In this document: piece by piece, positions 53,925 to 62,544 of the stretch
Layout: every line of letters begins with the position of its first letter
Numbering within the stretch: position 1 is the first letter of the stretch
From: Roseiflexus sp034432635
Lineage (GTDB): Bacteria; Chloroflexota; Chloroflexia; Chloroflexales; Roseiflexaceae
Assembly: GCA_034432635.1 (NCBI GenBank)
Contig: DAOUBK010000073.1
Coordinates: forward strand, 21,905 to 85,904
Direction: 5' to 3'
DNA: 64,000 nucleotides
Program-made: the position numbers and the translations under genes
Notes under the pieces: generated by a model
Seen by the model: the letters and a program-made list of their open reading frames with translations, nothing else
Databases searched by the model: none
Told to the model about the DNA's origin: nothing

Positions 53925-54547
53925 CATGACACCCCTGCCCACGCGACAAAGTTCGTCAGCAATTGCAATCCGCAGCGACCACTCTTTTCGGGATGGAACT
54001 GCACCGCTGCCAGGTTGTTGCGAATGAGCGCACTCGGAAAAGCGACGCCGTACTCGGTAACCGCAGCAGCATTGTGCTCGTCTGTCAGGTCACAGTAGTA
54101 CGAATGGACAAAATAGAAGTCACTGCCATCGTCAATGCCGGTGAACAATGGGTGCTGCGCCGCGCGCGGTGTATAGTGCACCTGGTTCCATCCGATCTGC
54201 GGCACCTTGAGACTGGACGGCAGGCGGCGCACCACGCCGCCAACAACGCCGAGGCAGGAATGCAATCCGAACTCCTCGCTCTGTTCGCAGAGCACCTGCA
54301 TTCCCACACAGATACCGAGGAACGGCGTCCCGCGTGCAATAACGTCGCGAATAGCAGCGGCAAGTCCCAGGCGTTCCAGGTTCTGCATGGTATCGCGGGT
54401 TGCTCCCACGCCGGGCAGAATAACCGCCGGTGCGTCGATCACGACATACGGATTACTGGTGACTTCGAGCGGTGCGCCGATCCGCTGGAGCGCCCGTATA
54501 ACGCTACGCAGATTACCGGCGCCATAATCAATGACTGCAATGCTCAT
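53924..54547 (-). CDS. hisH: Imidazole glycerol phosphate synthase glutamine amidotransferase subunit
   Basis: The 207-residue class I glutamine amidotransferase supplies ammonia to HisF. The nucleophile Cys is in FLGICVGMQVLCE near residue 78, and the His-Glu pair is in AAVQFHPEKSG. IDYGAGNLRSV and ILPGVGATRDTM are family landmarks. It starts 18 bases after the deacetylase gene and overlaps hisA at its stop. Confidence 0.95.
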   Translation of the reverse strand: MSIAVIDYGAGNLRSVIRALQRIGAPLEVTSNPYVVIDAPAVILPGVGATRDTMQNLERLGLAAAIRDVIARGTPFLGICVGMQVLCEQSEEFGLHSCLGVVGGVVRRLPSSLKVPQIGWNQVHYTPRAAQHPLFTGIDDGSDFYFVHSYYCDLTDEHNAAAVTEYGVAFPSALIRNNLAAVQFHPEKSGRCGLQLLTNFVAWAGVS

Positions 54548-54565
54548 AGGAGTACAATGTTCCGA

Positions 54566-55603
54566 TTACCCGGCAAGCAGCGGGTGGTTCTGACGCATAC
54601 GAGTGATCAGCGCCGAAATATCGGGCTCTGGCTCGTTCGACGGTCCGAACGGGTCAATAACCATCTCATCATCGTTTGTCAGAACTTTAAGGCATGCCAG
54701 AACGCTCGCCGCCAGCGCTTTCAGGTTGTAACCGCCTTCGAGCACCAGCACGATGCGCCCATTGCAGACCTCTTCAGCCGTTTCCTTCAGGCGGCGCGTC
54801 AGTGCAGCATACCCGGCAACCGATAACGTCAACGGTCCGAGTGGATCGGCCCAGTGACCATCGTAGCCGGCGGACACTAGGATCAGGTCTGGACGATAGC
54901 GTTGCAGCGCTGGAATGACAACGTCATTGAACAGGCGGGCAAACCCCGCATCACCAACGCCATGGGGGAGCGGAAGATTCATTGTTGCGCCGTGCCCTCT
55001 GCCCGAACCGATCTCGCGTTCAGCGCCGGTGCCCGGGTAGAGCGGCGAAGCGTGCGTTGAACAGAAGAAGACCCGATCATCGTTGTAGAAGATATCCTGT
55101 GTCCCATTGCCGTGATGCACATCGAAATCGACGATCGCCACCCGCGTGAGTCCCAGATGGTCGATGGCATAGCGTGCAGCAATGGCAACGTTGTTGAACA
55201 GGCAAAAACCCATGGACTCGCTTTGCGTCGCGTGGTGACCGGGCGGACGAACCAGCGCAAACCCATTTCGCGCCGACCTGCCAACGACTGCATCAATGAC
55301 TGCCAGGGTCGTGCCGGCAGCCATCAGCGCCGCATCCCAGCTTGCCGATGTGGTGTAGGTGTCGTGGTCGATCCACGAGCGCGGGCGTGTTGCCGACCAG
55401 CGCACCACTTCGATCATCTGCCCGGTGTGAACAGCGCGCAGTTGCGCCTCGGTTGCCGGACGCGCCGGAACTTCGAGCAACGCTGAGCGCAGACCACTGC
55501 TGTTCAGAGCAGCGGTAATCGCGTGGAGACGCGCCGCCTGTTCGACGTGGCGCGGTTCATCGTGGGCGGCGTGGCGCGGATTAATAGCGGTGGCAGTTCT
55601 CAT
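54566..55603 (-). CDS. Histone-deacetylase-superfamily (HDAC/AcuC-like) deacetylase
   Basis: The 345-residue arginase/deacetylase-fold enzyme has ALVRPPGHHATQSESMGFCLFNNVAIAARYA with the catalytic His pair, VAIVDFDVHHGNGTQDIFY with zinc-binding Asp and His, and ILVSAGYDGHWADPLG with the third ligand Asp. EGGYN is also present. Bacterial members remove acetyl or related acyl groups from lysines or polyamines, and some regulate acetyl-CoA synthetase. The substrate is not known here. It precedes hisH on the same strand. Confidence 0.88.
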   Translation of the reverse strand: MRTATAINPRHAAHDEPRHVEQAARLHAITAALNSSGLRSALLEVPARPATEAQLRAVHTGQMIEVVRWSATRPRSWIDHDTYTTSASWDAALMAAGTTLAVIDAVVGRSARNGFALVRPPGHHATQSESMGFCLFNNVAIAARYAIDHLGLTRVAIVDFDVHHGNGTQDIFYNDDRVFFCSTHASPLYPGTGAEREIGSGRGHGATMNLPLPHGVGDAGFARLFNDVVIPALQRYRPDLILVSAGYDGHWADPLGPLTLSVAGYAALTRRLKETAEEVCNGRIVLVLEGGYNLKALAASVLACLKVLTNDDEMVIDPFGPSNEPEPDISALITRMRQNHPLLAG

Positions 55604-55694
55604 GGCTCTGCATTATAGCACAGGTGCTGCGTTGCATAGGGCACAACCTCTACCTGTCAGGAAGTGCGTCCTTCTGTGTCCATCATCGGCGCCT

Positions 55695-56606
55695 TCACTC
55701 CTCCGGAAGGCACACCCCGTCGCCGTGCCACACGACTAATCCGTCGCGCTCCAATCCGTTGAGGAGAGCAATCAGCCAGGCTTCATCATCCGACCTGTAA
55801 TCAGGGCGCACTTGTGGTCCGAGTTCTGCCAGCGGAAGGGTTGTTCCTTGGGGCAATGCGCGGAGTACGGCAATCACACGCCCGCGGAAATAGCGATTCG
55901 ATCCGATGAATGGTCGTTCACGACGTTCAGCAATGCGTTTGCGCGTCGGCATTGTTGCGAGATGCTCGTCCGACGTGCGGCGCGCGGCATAATCGTAGCA
56001 GAGATCGCGCAGCGGGCAGCGCCAGCATGCCGGTGAATCGATGGTGCAGATCAACGATCCCAGCTCCATCAACGCCTGGTTCCACATCCAGCTGCGCCCG
56101 ATCGGGAGTGCCGCCTGTGCCAGCGCCAGCAAATCCCGATCACCGACTGTTGCGGTGGGGTCGGTCAACGCGCGGCGAAGAACCCGCCGGATGTTGGTGT
56201 CCATGAACGCCACATCCTGCTCGAAGGCGAAACAGGCGATAGCACCGGCAGTGTAGGGTCCGATGCCCGGAAGCGTGAGCAGCGTGGCGACCTCGCGCGG
56301 AAACACGCCATCGAAGCGTTCAATGATTTCACGCGCCGCGCGTTGCAGATTGACTGCCCGGCGATTGTAGCCAAGCCCAGACCACATACGGATGACCTCT
56401 GCGGTCGGTGCGTCCGCCAGCGCCTGAAGTGTCGGGAAGCGTGTAACGAACGCTTCGTACTTTGGCAGCACGCGATCAACCTGCGTTTGCTGAAGCATCA
56501 CTTCTGCGACCATGATGCTGTATGGATCACGAATGTGGCGCCAGGGCAGATCGCGCGCTGCCTCACAGAACCAGTTTATCAGTGCCTGATGGAAACTGGT
56601 AAACAT
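55695..56606 (-). CDS. mutY: A/G-specific adenine glycosylase (MutY-type)
   Basis: The 303-residue HhH-GPD glycosylase removes adenine mispaired with 8-oxoguanine. Motifs are PWRHIRDPYSIMVAEVMLQQTQVDRV with the catalytic Glu, LPGIGPYTAGAIACFAFEQDVAFMDTNIRRV with the HhH and catalytic Asp, and the 4Fe-4S loop C-x6-C-x2-C-x5-C (CTIDSPACWRCPLRDLC). After about residue 230 the C-terminal part is short and does not resemble the NUDIX-like 8-oxoG recognition domain of classical MutY, so recognition may differ. ATG 56606 is preferred, but 56651 is possible; neither has a strong ribosome site. Confidence 0.88.
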   Translation of the reverse strand: MFTSFHQALINWFCEAARDLPWRHIRDPYSIMVAEVMLQQTQVDRVLPKYEAFVTRFPTLQALADAPTAEVIRMWSGLGYNRRAVNLQRAAREIIERFDGVFPREVATLLTLPGIGPYTAGAIACFAFEQDVAFMDTNIRRVLRRALTDPTATVGDRDLLALAQAALPIGRSWMWNQALMELGSLICTIDSPACWRCPLRDLCYDYAARRTSDEHLATMPTRKRIAERRERPFIGSNRYFRGRVIAVLRALPQGTTLPLAELGPQVRPDYRSDDEAWLIALLNGLERDGLVVWHGDGVCLPEE

Positions 56607-56702
56607 CGGTAAACTTTCGTTCTTTTGGATGATACTCCTACGTATTGTCATAGCGTTATCTTCATAGTACAGGATTTATGAACAAAAATTTTTGAACTTC
56701 CA

Positions 56703-58421
56703 ATGCTGCCAGTGTCTGCCGACCCAGCTTCCGTTTCCGACACCAACCAACCGACTCCACGGTGGGTCATTGCGGGGTGGATGACGATTGTTCTTGTCGT
56801 TCCGTTCGCTCTGGCGCTTGAGCGCCTATTCCCTGTTCTGGATCGCCTGTATCCTGTAGCATCGCCGTTCTATTTTGCAGTGGTTGCGAGCACTGCTGCG
56901 ATAATCGGAACGGTGGCGCTGGTCATCATTATCGCGGCATGGCAGGTGCTCGACAATTACGCGCTGGTGGTCGGTCTGGGATTACTGGGCGGTGCTGCAA
57001 CGGCTCTGGTGCATGCGCTATGGGCGCTATCACTGCCCCATGCGATGCCTGGATACCCCTCCATCAGCCTTGTCATCATCGGCATATTCATTGTGATTAG
57101 CACATTTGAGGCATCACCCGTCGCTCATGATCATCGGCAGCGTGCAAACCGGTACGCAGTACTTTTTACTGTACTACTCGCCCTCAGTATCGGATGGATG
57201 TTCGTCCCTGCTGTGGCAGAGGTCGAAGCACTCTTCCGTCTTGCGACCGTGATTGCCTGCGGAGTTGTGCTGTGGCGGTGCGCTCGATTATACCGTCGAT
57301 CGTCGATCCGCCTCTCGCCTGCGTTCCTAGCTGGTGTTGCACTGTTGGGAGAAGCAACGGCAACCCGGCATATCGCCACGCCGGTGTACGATCTCTCGTT
57401 CTGGTTGTACCATGCCGCGGCCATTGCCGCGCTCGTATCGATGGCATACGCTGCTCTTTTTGAGTTACGTAACCGAAGGCAGCGCGGTCTTATCGAGCGC
57501 GCCGCCTTCGAACTGGTGCGTCCGGCGATGGTGGATGCTATAAATGCGTTAATTGAGTCGCTGGAGCGTCGTGAACTGCTTGCGTCGGAACTGCGTACCC
57601 GGCTCCAGCGCGATGCTGGTCTGTCTTCCATTCAGATCGACGCACTGGAGAACCTTGCCGTCACTGCCGCGCGTGAGCAGCAGCAGCGTGAAGAGTTGGA
57701 ACAACTCGATGCAATGCGACGGCAGAGCGAACGCAACGTCACATTGCTGGCGCAGATGGTAATCCACGACCTCAAGAATCCGTTGACGGCGTTGATTGGA
57801 TTTCTTGAGTTGTTGAGTACGGGTGACTTGAGCGACTCACAACGCACCCTGATCGAGAGTGCGTTGCGTACCGGACGCAACCTGGCGGGACTGGTCGATG
57901 ATCTGCTTGATCTGGCGCGTTACAACGAGGGGCGACTGATCCTGCGTTTGAGTGATGTATCCCTTACTGATCTCTGTGCTGAGAGTGCCATCGAACTCTC
58001 CGGATGGCTGGCATACGAGTCGAAAACCCTGATCCTCGATGTGCCGCAGACGCTCCTGACAATACGCGCCGATAGCCGGTTACTGCGCCGGGTTTTGCTA
58101 AATCTGCTCTCGAACGCACTCAAGCACACCCCCTACGGCACAACGATCGTGCTGCGCGCCTGGCGTGAGCCGCATCCCGATGGCGGCGAGCAGACGGTTA
58201 TCGAGGTCGCCGATAGCGGTCCAGGCATACCCCCTGATCAGATCGAACGGATATTCAAGCCATTCGTCGGGTCTAGCGAGAGTCGCACTTCCCGTCAGAG
58301 CAGTACCGGGTTGGGGCTTGCCTTCTGCAAAATGGCGATCGATGCCCATGGCGGAACCATCGAGGTCAGCAGTTTCCCCGGTGATGGCGCAACGTTCCGC
58401 ATCAGGCTGCCCGATCGCTGA
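56703..58421 (+). CDS. Membrane sensor histidine kinase
   Basis: The 572-residue kinase has about seven or eight N-terminal membrane helices (about 20-260) that probably form the sensor. A coiled-coil linker with REQQQREELEQLDAMRRQSERN follows. The dimerisation/phosphoacceptor domain has His355 in MVIHDLKNPLTALIGFLELL. The ATPase domain shows the N box LLSNALKHTPYG, G1 ADSGPGIPPDQ, the F box and G2 SSTGLGLAFCKM. No response regulator is adjacent, so the output is unknown. The region before the start is AT-rich and shared with the divergent mutY. Confidence 0.9.
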   Translation: MLPVSADPASVSDTNQPTPRWVIAGWMTIVLVVPFALALERLFPVLDRLYPVASPFYFAVVASTAAIIGTVALVIIIAAWQVLDNYALVVGLGLLGGAATALVHALWALSLPHAMPGYPSISLVIIGIFIVISTFEASPVAHDHRQRANRYAVLFTVLLALSIGWMFVPAVAEVEALFRLATVIACGVVLWRCARLYRRSSIRLSPAFLAGVALLGEATATRHIATPVYDLSFWLYHAAAIAALVSMAYAALFELRNRRQRGLIERAAFELVRPAMVDAINALIESLERRELLASELRTRLQRDAGLSSIQIDALENLAVTAAREQQQREELEQLDAMRRQSERNVTLLAQMVIHDLKNPLTALIGFLELLSTGDLSDSQRTLIESALRTGRNLAGLVDDLLDLARYNEGRLILRLSDVSLTDLCAESAIELSGWLAYESKTLILDVPQTLLTIRADSRLLRRVLLNLLSNALKHTPYGTTIVLRAWREPHPDGGEQTVIEVADSGPGIPPDQIERIFKPFVGSSESRTSRQSSTGLGLAFCKMAIDAHGGTIEVSSFPGDGATFRIRLPDR

Positions 58422-58425
58422 CCAC

Positions 58426-58454
58426 TTGTGACACTGTGCCGGATCGGGTACAAT
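58426..58454 (+). promoter_or_regulatory. Promoter of the HisS-like gene (TTGTGA-17-TACAAT)
   Basis: TTGTGA at 58426-58431 and TACAAT at 58449-58454 have a 17-base spacer, starting directly after the histidine kinase stop. Confidence 0.6.
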
Positions 58455-58460
58455 GCCGGT

Positions 58461-58611
58461 AATGTTGCCGTGTTTCTCAGAAGAAGGGACGCACAGGCGC
58501 TCGCTCTGGACGCCTGTATGCGCATCTGCAGCGTATTGCGCCGGGCAGATTGTGTTGCCTGTGAACCCTCTGAGCATGTATCTTCCCGTTCGGGTGGAGT
58601 GACCAAAATCT
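58461..58611 (+). promoter_or_regulatory. Structured 150-base leader of the HisS-like gene
   Basis: The leader can form at least two stems: ACAGGCG with CGCCTGT (about 58493-58499 and 58511-58517), extended by CGC/GCG, and ATCTGC with GCAGAT (about 58525-58550). It ends with GGGTGGAGTGACC about 10 bases before the GTG start. The length and folding suggest post-transcriptional control, but it does not meet T-box criteria. Confidence 0.4.
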
Positions 58612-60066
58612 GTGGGATTAGGTATCGATGCAGTGCGCGGAATGCGCGATGTATTGCCGTCTGAAGTGACGGCGCATAGAGCAACAGCCGCGGCAATCGA
58701 GCGCGTGCTGAGTGCATATGGATACGAACCTATCGATCTGCCCATCATTGAACAGCGCGACCTCTATCTGCGCAAGCTGGGTGAAGAACTGGTCGGCAAG
58801 GTCTATGAGTTCACGTTCAACGGTCGTGATCTGGCGTTGCGACCGGAGTGGACGGCTTCGGTTTTGCGTGCTTACGTCGCACGTATGCAGGATCACCCGC
58901 TGCCCCTCCGTCTGTGTTATGCCGGTCCGGTCTTTCGGAATGAGCGACCGCAGCGCGCCACCTATCGCCAGTTCACGCAGATCGGCATTGAATTGATCGG
59001 CGGCGCAGCGCCACGTGCCGATGCCGAGTGTCTGGCGCTGGCATGCGAGGGACTGGTCGCGGCAGGCGTGACGCGCTTTACGGTACGCATTGGTCATATC
59101 GGTCTGATCCGCTCGCTGCTCGCGTCGCTGGGATTGAGTGAACGCACGCAGGGCAGGCTAGTGTGGCGACTGGAACGCCTCCGCGAACACGGGGTTGCAG
59201 CGGTGCGCGCAGAACTGGACGCGCACCCCGCCTCGTTTCCGGTTGATCCAGCGCTGCTCGATGGGATCGACGATCAGCGTGCCGAGGCGTTGCTGCTGCA
59301 TGCGCTGCGTGAAATCGGGGTCAACCTGCGTTTCGGCACCCGACCGCCGGAAGCGATTGTTGGTCGCCTAGTGCGCAAACTGCGACGCAGTGAGTCACCC
59401 GATCAGATTGACCGGGCGCTCGAATTGCTCGACCGGTTGTGCCGTATCGAAGGCGGTCCCGACGAGGCGTTTGCCCTCGCGGGAGCGTTGCTGCGCGATT
59501 ATTCTGTGACCGGTCTCGAAGAGTTGCGCGCGATCCTGCGCCTGACTGTAGCGCATGGCGTGGCGCCGCAATTGATGAAACTCGATTTTGGGTTGGGGCG
59601 CGGATTGCACTATTACACCGGCATGATTTTCGAGATCTACTCGGACGACGGCTTGCAATTGTGCGGCGGCGGGCGCTACGATGATCTGGTAAGCGCGCTG
59701 GGCGGGCGTCAACCGACACCGGCAGTTGGTTTTGCCTACGGGTTAGAACGGGTCGTGGCTGCGGCATCGCCTGTCGCGCTCTCTCTTCATCCACCCGTCG
59801 TGATGGTGGTTGCAGCCGACGATGACAGTTACCCGTATGCGCTGGAAGTGGCGCGCCTCCTGCGGGTGCACGGCTATACGGCGATGACCGATGTGCGTAT
59901 GCGTGGTGTGAGCAGCAACCTGCGCGACGCTGCTCGCCGGGGTGTGCGTTTCGTTGCAGTGGTCGGCGCCGATGAGCGTGCACAGCGGTGCATTTCCTGG
60001 CGTGATCTGGAGCGGCACGAAGAAATGCTCATTGCTCTGACGGATATCCCGCCAATCGAAAGGTGA
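58612..60066 (+). CDS. Histidyl-tRNA synthetase family protein (HisS-like, HisZ not excluded)
   Basis: The 484-residue class II synthetase-like protein starts at GTG 58612, with GGAG about 12 bases upstream. Motif 1 region is GIDAVRGMRDVLPSEV, motif 2 FRNERPQRATYRQFTQIGIELIG and motif 3 TPAVGFAYGLERVV. A C-terminal anticodon-binding-like domain (about 400-480) favours HisS over the shorter HisZ. The histidine-binding motif, normally RGLDYYT, reads RGLHYYTG, and LALRPEWTASVLRAY replaces the usual LRPEGTA. These changes, with hisA, hisF and hisH nearby, leave a HisZ-type regulatory role open. The next gene starts 3 bases later. Confidence 0.8.
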   Translation: MGLGIDAVRGMRDVLPSEVTAHRATAAAIERVLSAYGYEPIDLPIIEQRDLYLRKLGEELVGKVYEFTFNGRDLALRPEWTASVLRAYVARMQDHPLPLRLCYAGPVFRNERPQRATYRQFTQIGIELIGGAAPRADAECLALACEGLVAAGVTRFTVRIGHIGLIRSLLASLGLSERTQGRLVWRLERLREHGVAAVRAELDAHPASFPVDPALLDGIDDQRAEALLLHALREIGVNLRFGTRPPEAIVGRLVRKLRRSESPDQIDRALELLDRLCRIEGGPDEAFALAGALLRDYSVTGLEELRAILRLTVAHGVAPQLMKLDFGLGRGLHYYTGMIFEIYSDDGLQLCGGGRYDDLVSALGGRQPTPAVGFAYGLERVVAAASPVALSLHPPVVMVVAADDDSYPYALEVARLLRVHGYTAMTDVRMRGVSSNLRDAARRGVRFVAVVGADERAQRCISWRDLERHEEMLIALTDIPPIER

Positions 60067-60069
60067 TCT

Positions 60070-60948
60070 ATGTCGCAGCGTATGCGGTGGCGTCTCGCAG
60101 GGTGGCTGATCGTCTCACTTGGTGCGCTGATCGTGCTGGCTGCCGGATTGCCGTCAATGGTGCTGGAAGCGGGCAAGCCATTTCCCTACGACCTCTTTGC
60201 TCCGCCTGTGCTGGCGCGCGTCGCTGCAACCAGCGAACCGGTCGGAATGGGATGGCTGGGTGTCGTATTGCTGATACTGGGATTGTTCGTTGTGGCGATG
60301 ACCGTCTTCTCGCGCGATTTTCGGCGCTGGTTGATGCGCAACCTTCCCGTTTATCTGCTCATCATGCTGACTATCTATCTGCTCATGGCGAATCTGCGGC
60401 CGCCGGTATTCGAGCCACGCAGCGCACCGGCGCAGACGAGAGGTTCATCCGGGCAGGAACTCGAAACGTCAGACGTGATTGTTCCCCCTGAACTGGTGAC
60501 CAATCCACCAGCGTGGCTGGTCACACTGATCAGTCTGGCGCTTGCAGCGTGCCTGACGGCGATTGCCTGGTGGATGCTGCGCCGGTTTCCGCAGAGGTCG
60601 TCACTCGACCTGGGGGGCGCGATTGCTGCTGAGGCGCGGGCAGCGCTGTCTGATCTGGAGGCTGGTGCCGATGTGCGTGACGTTGTCACACGCTGCTATG
60701 TCGAGATGGTGCGTGTACTGCGCACCGAACGGGGGATTGTGCGCGCTCCAGATATGACGGCGCGTGAGTTTGAGCAGCGCCTGGCGCGCACCGGTCTCGC
60801 CGAAACACATATTCGTCGCCTGACGCGCCTGTTTGAACTGGTGCGCTACAGTCCACGCATGCCGGGTCTGCGTGAGGCGCGTGAAGCGGAGGAATGCCTG
60901 CGCGCCATTATCGAAGCCTATCAGTTGCGTGATGGAAAGCACGGATAG
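60070..60948 (+). CDS. DUF4129-domain membrane protein of a MoxR operon
   Basis: The 292-residue protein has membrane helices at about 9-30, 62-80, 90-108 and 152-172. A cytoplasmic C-terminal DUF4129 domain lies at about 185-290 (DVRDVVTRCYVEMVRVLRTERGIVRAPDMTAREFEQRL, RRLTRLFELVRYSPRMPG). DUF4129 proteins commonly sit with MoxR ATPases, DUF58 proteins and transglutaminase-like proteins. Here MoxR and DUF58 lie downstream. The start is ATG 60070, nearly touching the HisS-like stop. Confidence 0.83.
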   Translation: MSQRMRWRLAGWLIVSLGALIVLAAGLPSMVLEAGKPFPYDLFAPPVLARVAATSEPVGMGWLGVVLLILGLFVVAMTVFSRDFRRWLMRNLPVYLLIMLTIYLLMANLRPPVFEPRSAPAQTRGSSGQELETSDVIVPPELVTNPPAWLVTLISLALAACLTAIAWWMLRRFPQRSSLDLGGAIAAEARAALSDLEAGADVRDVVTRCYVEMVRVLRTERGIVRAPDMTAREFEQRLARTGLAETHIRRLTRLFELVRYSPRMPGLREAREAEECLRAIIEAYQLRDGKHG

Positions 60949-60993
60949 CGCGCTCCTTTCTAGTGAGGGCGCGGTGGAGAGAAAAACGAGATC

Positions 60994-61572
60994 ATGTGGC
61001 GACGACGTCTGATCCTGATCCTGACGGTGATTGCAGCGGTTGAGATCATCGCTCTGGGGATTCGCGGCTTTCTGGCAGAGACACTGATTACACCGCTCCT
61101 ATACCTGGTCTGGGGAACGGTGCGGATCTTCGAGAGCATACCGCAGGGAATCATCTGGCTCACCTTCGTACTGGCAGCCAGTATCGTCGCACTGGTGAGT
61201 GTGTGGGGCGGACGGCGAAATCACACCCAACGCGCCGATGCTGGCGTCCCTCGCGGGCGCGTCTATGAGTGGCAGCGTCTGGTAGCGCTTGCACAACGAC
61301 ACGACTATTCGCGCTGGCGGATGGCGCAGCGTCTGATGCTCTTACTGGCTGAAACGATGGCTGCGCGTGAGCGCGTCGAACTGCGCGTTGCTCGCCAACG
61401 TATTGCAACCGGCATGGTCGATGCGCCACAGCATGTCGTCGATTTTCTTCGCGCCGGTGCCGATTCGTACCGCCCGCGTCGCCGCATATTTCTGCACTAC
61501 GGCGACTCAGCACTCGATGTCGATCTGGATCAGGTTGTTACCGCCGTTGAGCGCCTCGCACGCGGTGATTGA
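60994..61572 (+). CDS. Small membrane protein in the MoxR operon
   Basis: The 192-residue protein has two predicted membrane helices (about 5-28 and 50-72) and a basic, helical cytoplasmic tail. The tail contains GRVYEWQRLVALAQRHDYSRWRMAQRLMLLLAETMA and ends in an acidic stretch. I do not recognise the family. Its position between DUF4129 and MoxR genes suggests a component of the same membrane-associated assembly. Confidence 0.75.
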   Translation: MWRRRLILILTVIAAVEIIALGIRGFLAETLITPLLYLVWGTVRIFESIPQGIIWLTFVLAASIVALVSVWGGRRNHTQRADAGVPRGRVYEWQRLVALAQRHDYSRWRMAQRLMLLLAETMAARERVELRVARQRIATGMVDAPQHVVDFLRAGADSYRPRRRIFLHYGDSALDVDLDQVVTAVERLARGD

Positions 61573-61587
61573 TTGTGAGTGAACCGT

Positions 61588-62544
61588 ATGCCAGAACAAT
61601 ATACCGATGTGGCTCTTCTTGGTCAACGTGTGATCGAACAGGTTGAACGTGTTATTGTCGGCAAGCGAGCAGTCCTCGAACAGATCATGGCAGCGACGCT
61701 CGCTGGCGGGCATGTGTTGATCGAAGATTACCCTGGTCTGGCAAAGACGCTGATCGCACGAAGTTTTGCGGCGGCGCTGGGTCTCGAGTTCCGGCGTATT
61801 CAGTTCACGCCGGATCTGCTGCCAGGAGACATCACCGGCGGCTATGTCTATAACCGGGCGACTGATCGCTTCGAATTGCGCCGAGGACCGGTGTTCGCCA
61901 ACATTGTTCTGGCGGACGAGATCAATCGCGCCTCGCCGAAAACCCAGTCGGCACTGCTGGAGGCAATGCAGGAGCGCCAAGTGACGCTCGAAGGTGAGAC
62001 AATGCCGCTACCGGAACCGTTTCTGGTCCTGGCGACACAAAACCCTATCGAGTACGAGGGAACCTTTCCACTTCCCGAAGCACAACTTGACCGCTTTCTG
62101 ATGAAACTTTCGATTGGATATCCTTCGCTGGAGGAAGAGCGCGAGATCCTGCGGCGGCGGCGTGAGCGTCGCCGCGACGACGCCGTCATCGAGCAGGTGA
62201 CCAGCGCCGAAGAATTGCTGGCGATGCGCGATGCTATCGAAGATGTGTACGTGGATGCCGACATCGAGGAGTATATCGTGCGGTTGGTAGCAGCCACGCG
62301 CAGTGATGCACGTGTGGCAGTCGGCGCCAGTCCGCGCGGGTCGCTGGCGTTGCTCAAACTGGCACGGGTGCGCGCTGCACTCGACGGACGCGATTTCGTC
62401 ATTCCCGATGATGTCAAGGTTTTTGTTCGTCCGGCACTGGCGCACCGTCTCATCCTGACGCCCGATCTCTGGATGCAGCGTCGTGCTGCAGAGGAAATCC
62501 TGTCCGCCGTGCTTCAGGCGATCCCGGCGCCGGTTGTGCGATGA
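61588..62544 (+). CDS. MoxR-family AAA+ ATPase
   Basis: The 318-residue ATPase has Walker A as GHVLIEDYPGLAKTLIARSFA near residue 48, Walker B IVLADEINRASPKTQSALLEAMQERQVT, sensor 1 LVLATQNPIEYEGTFPLPEAQLDRF and the C-terminal lid with RGSLALLKLARVRAALDGRDFV. MoxR ATPases act as chaperones that remodel or mature membrane or metalloprotein targets, usually through DUF58/VWA partners. ATG 61588 is used; GTG 61579 is an alternative start. The stop overlaps the DUF58 start as ATGA. Confidence 0.92.
   Translation: MPEQYTDVALLGQRVIEQVERVIVGKRAVLEQIMAATLAGGHVLIEDYPGLAKTLIARSFAAALGLEFRRIQFTPDLLPGDITGGYVYNRATDRFELRRGPVFANIVLADEINRASPKTQSALLEAMQERQVTLEGETMPLPEPFLVLATQNPIEYEGTFPLPEAQLDRFLMKLSIGYPSLEEEREILRRRRERRRDDAVIEQVTSAEELLAMRDAIEDVYVDADIEEYIVRLVAATRSDARVAVGASPRGSLALLKLARVRAALDGRDFVIPDDVKVFVRPALAHRLILTPDLWMQRRAAEEILSAVLQAIPAPVVR

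Noticed and set aside
58461..58611. T-box riboswitch in the HisS-like leader
   Set aside because: The GGGTGGAGTGACC segment resembles a T-box core, but it lacks the ACCGCG continuation. The TGGA would not match the C73-ending acceptor of tRNA-His, and no clear specifier loop is seen.
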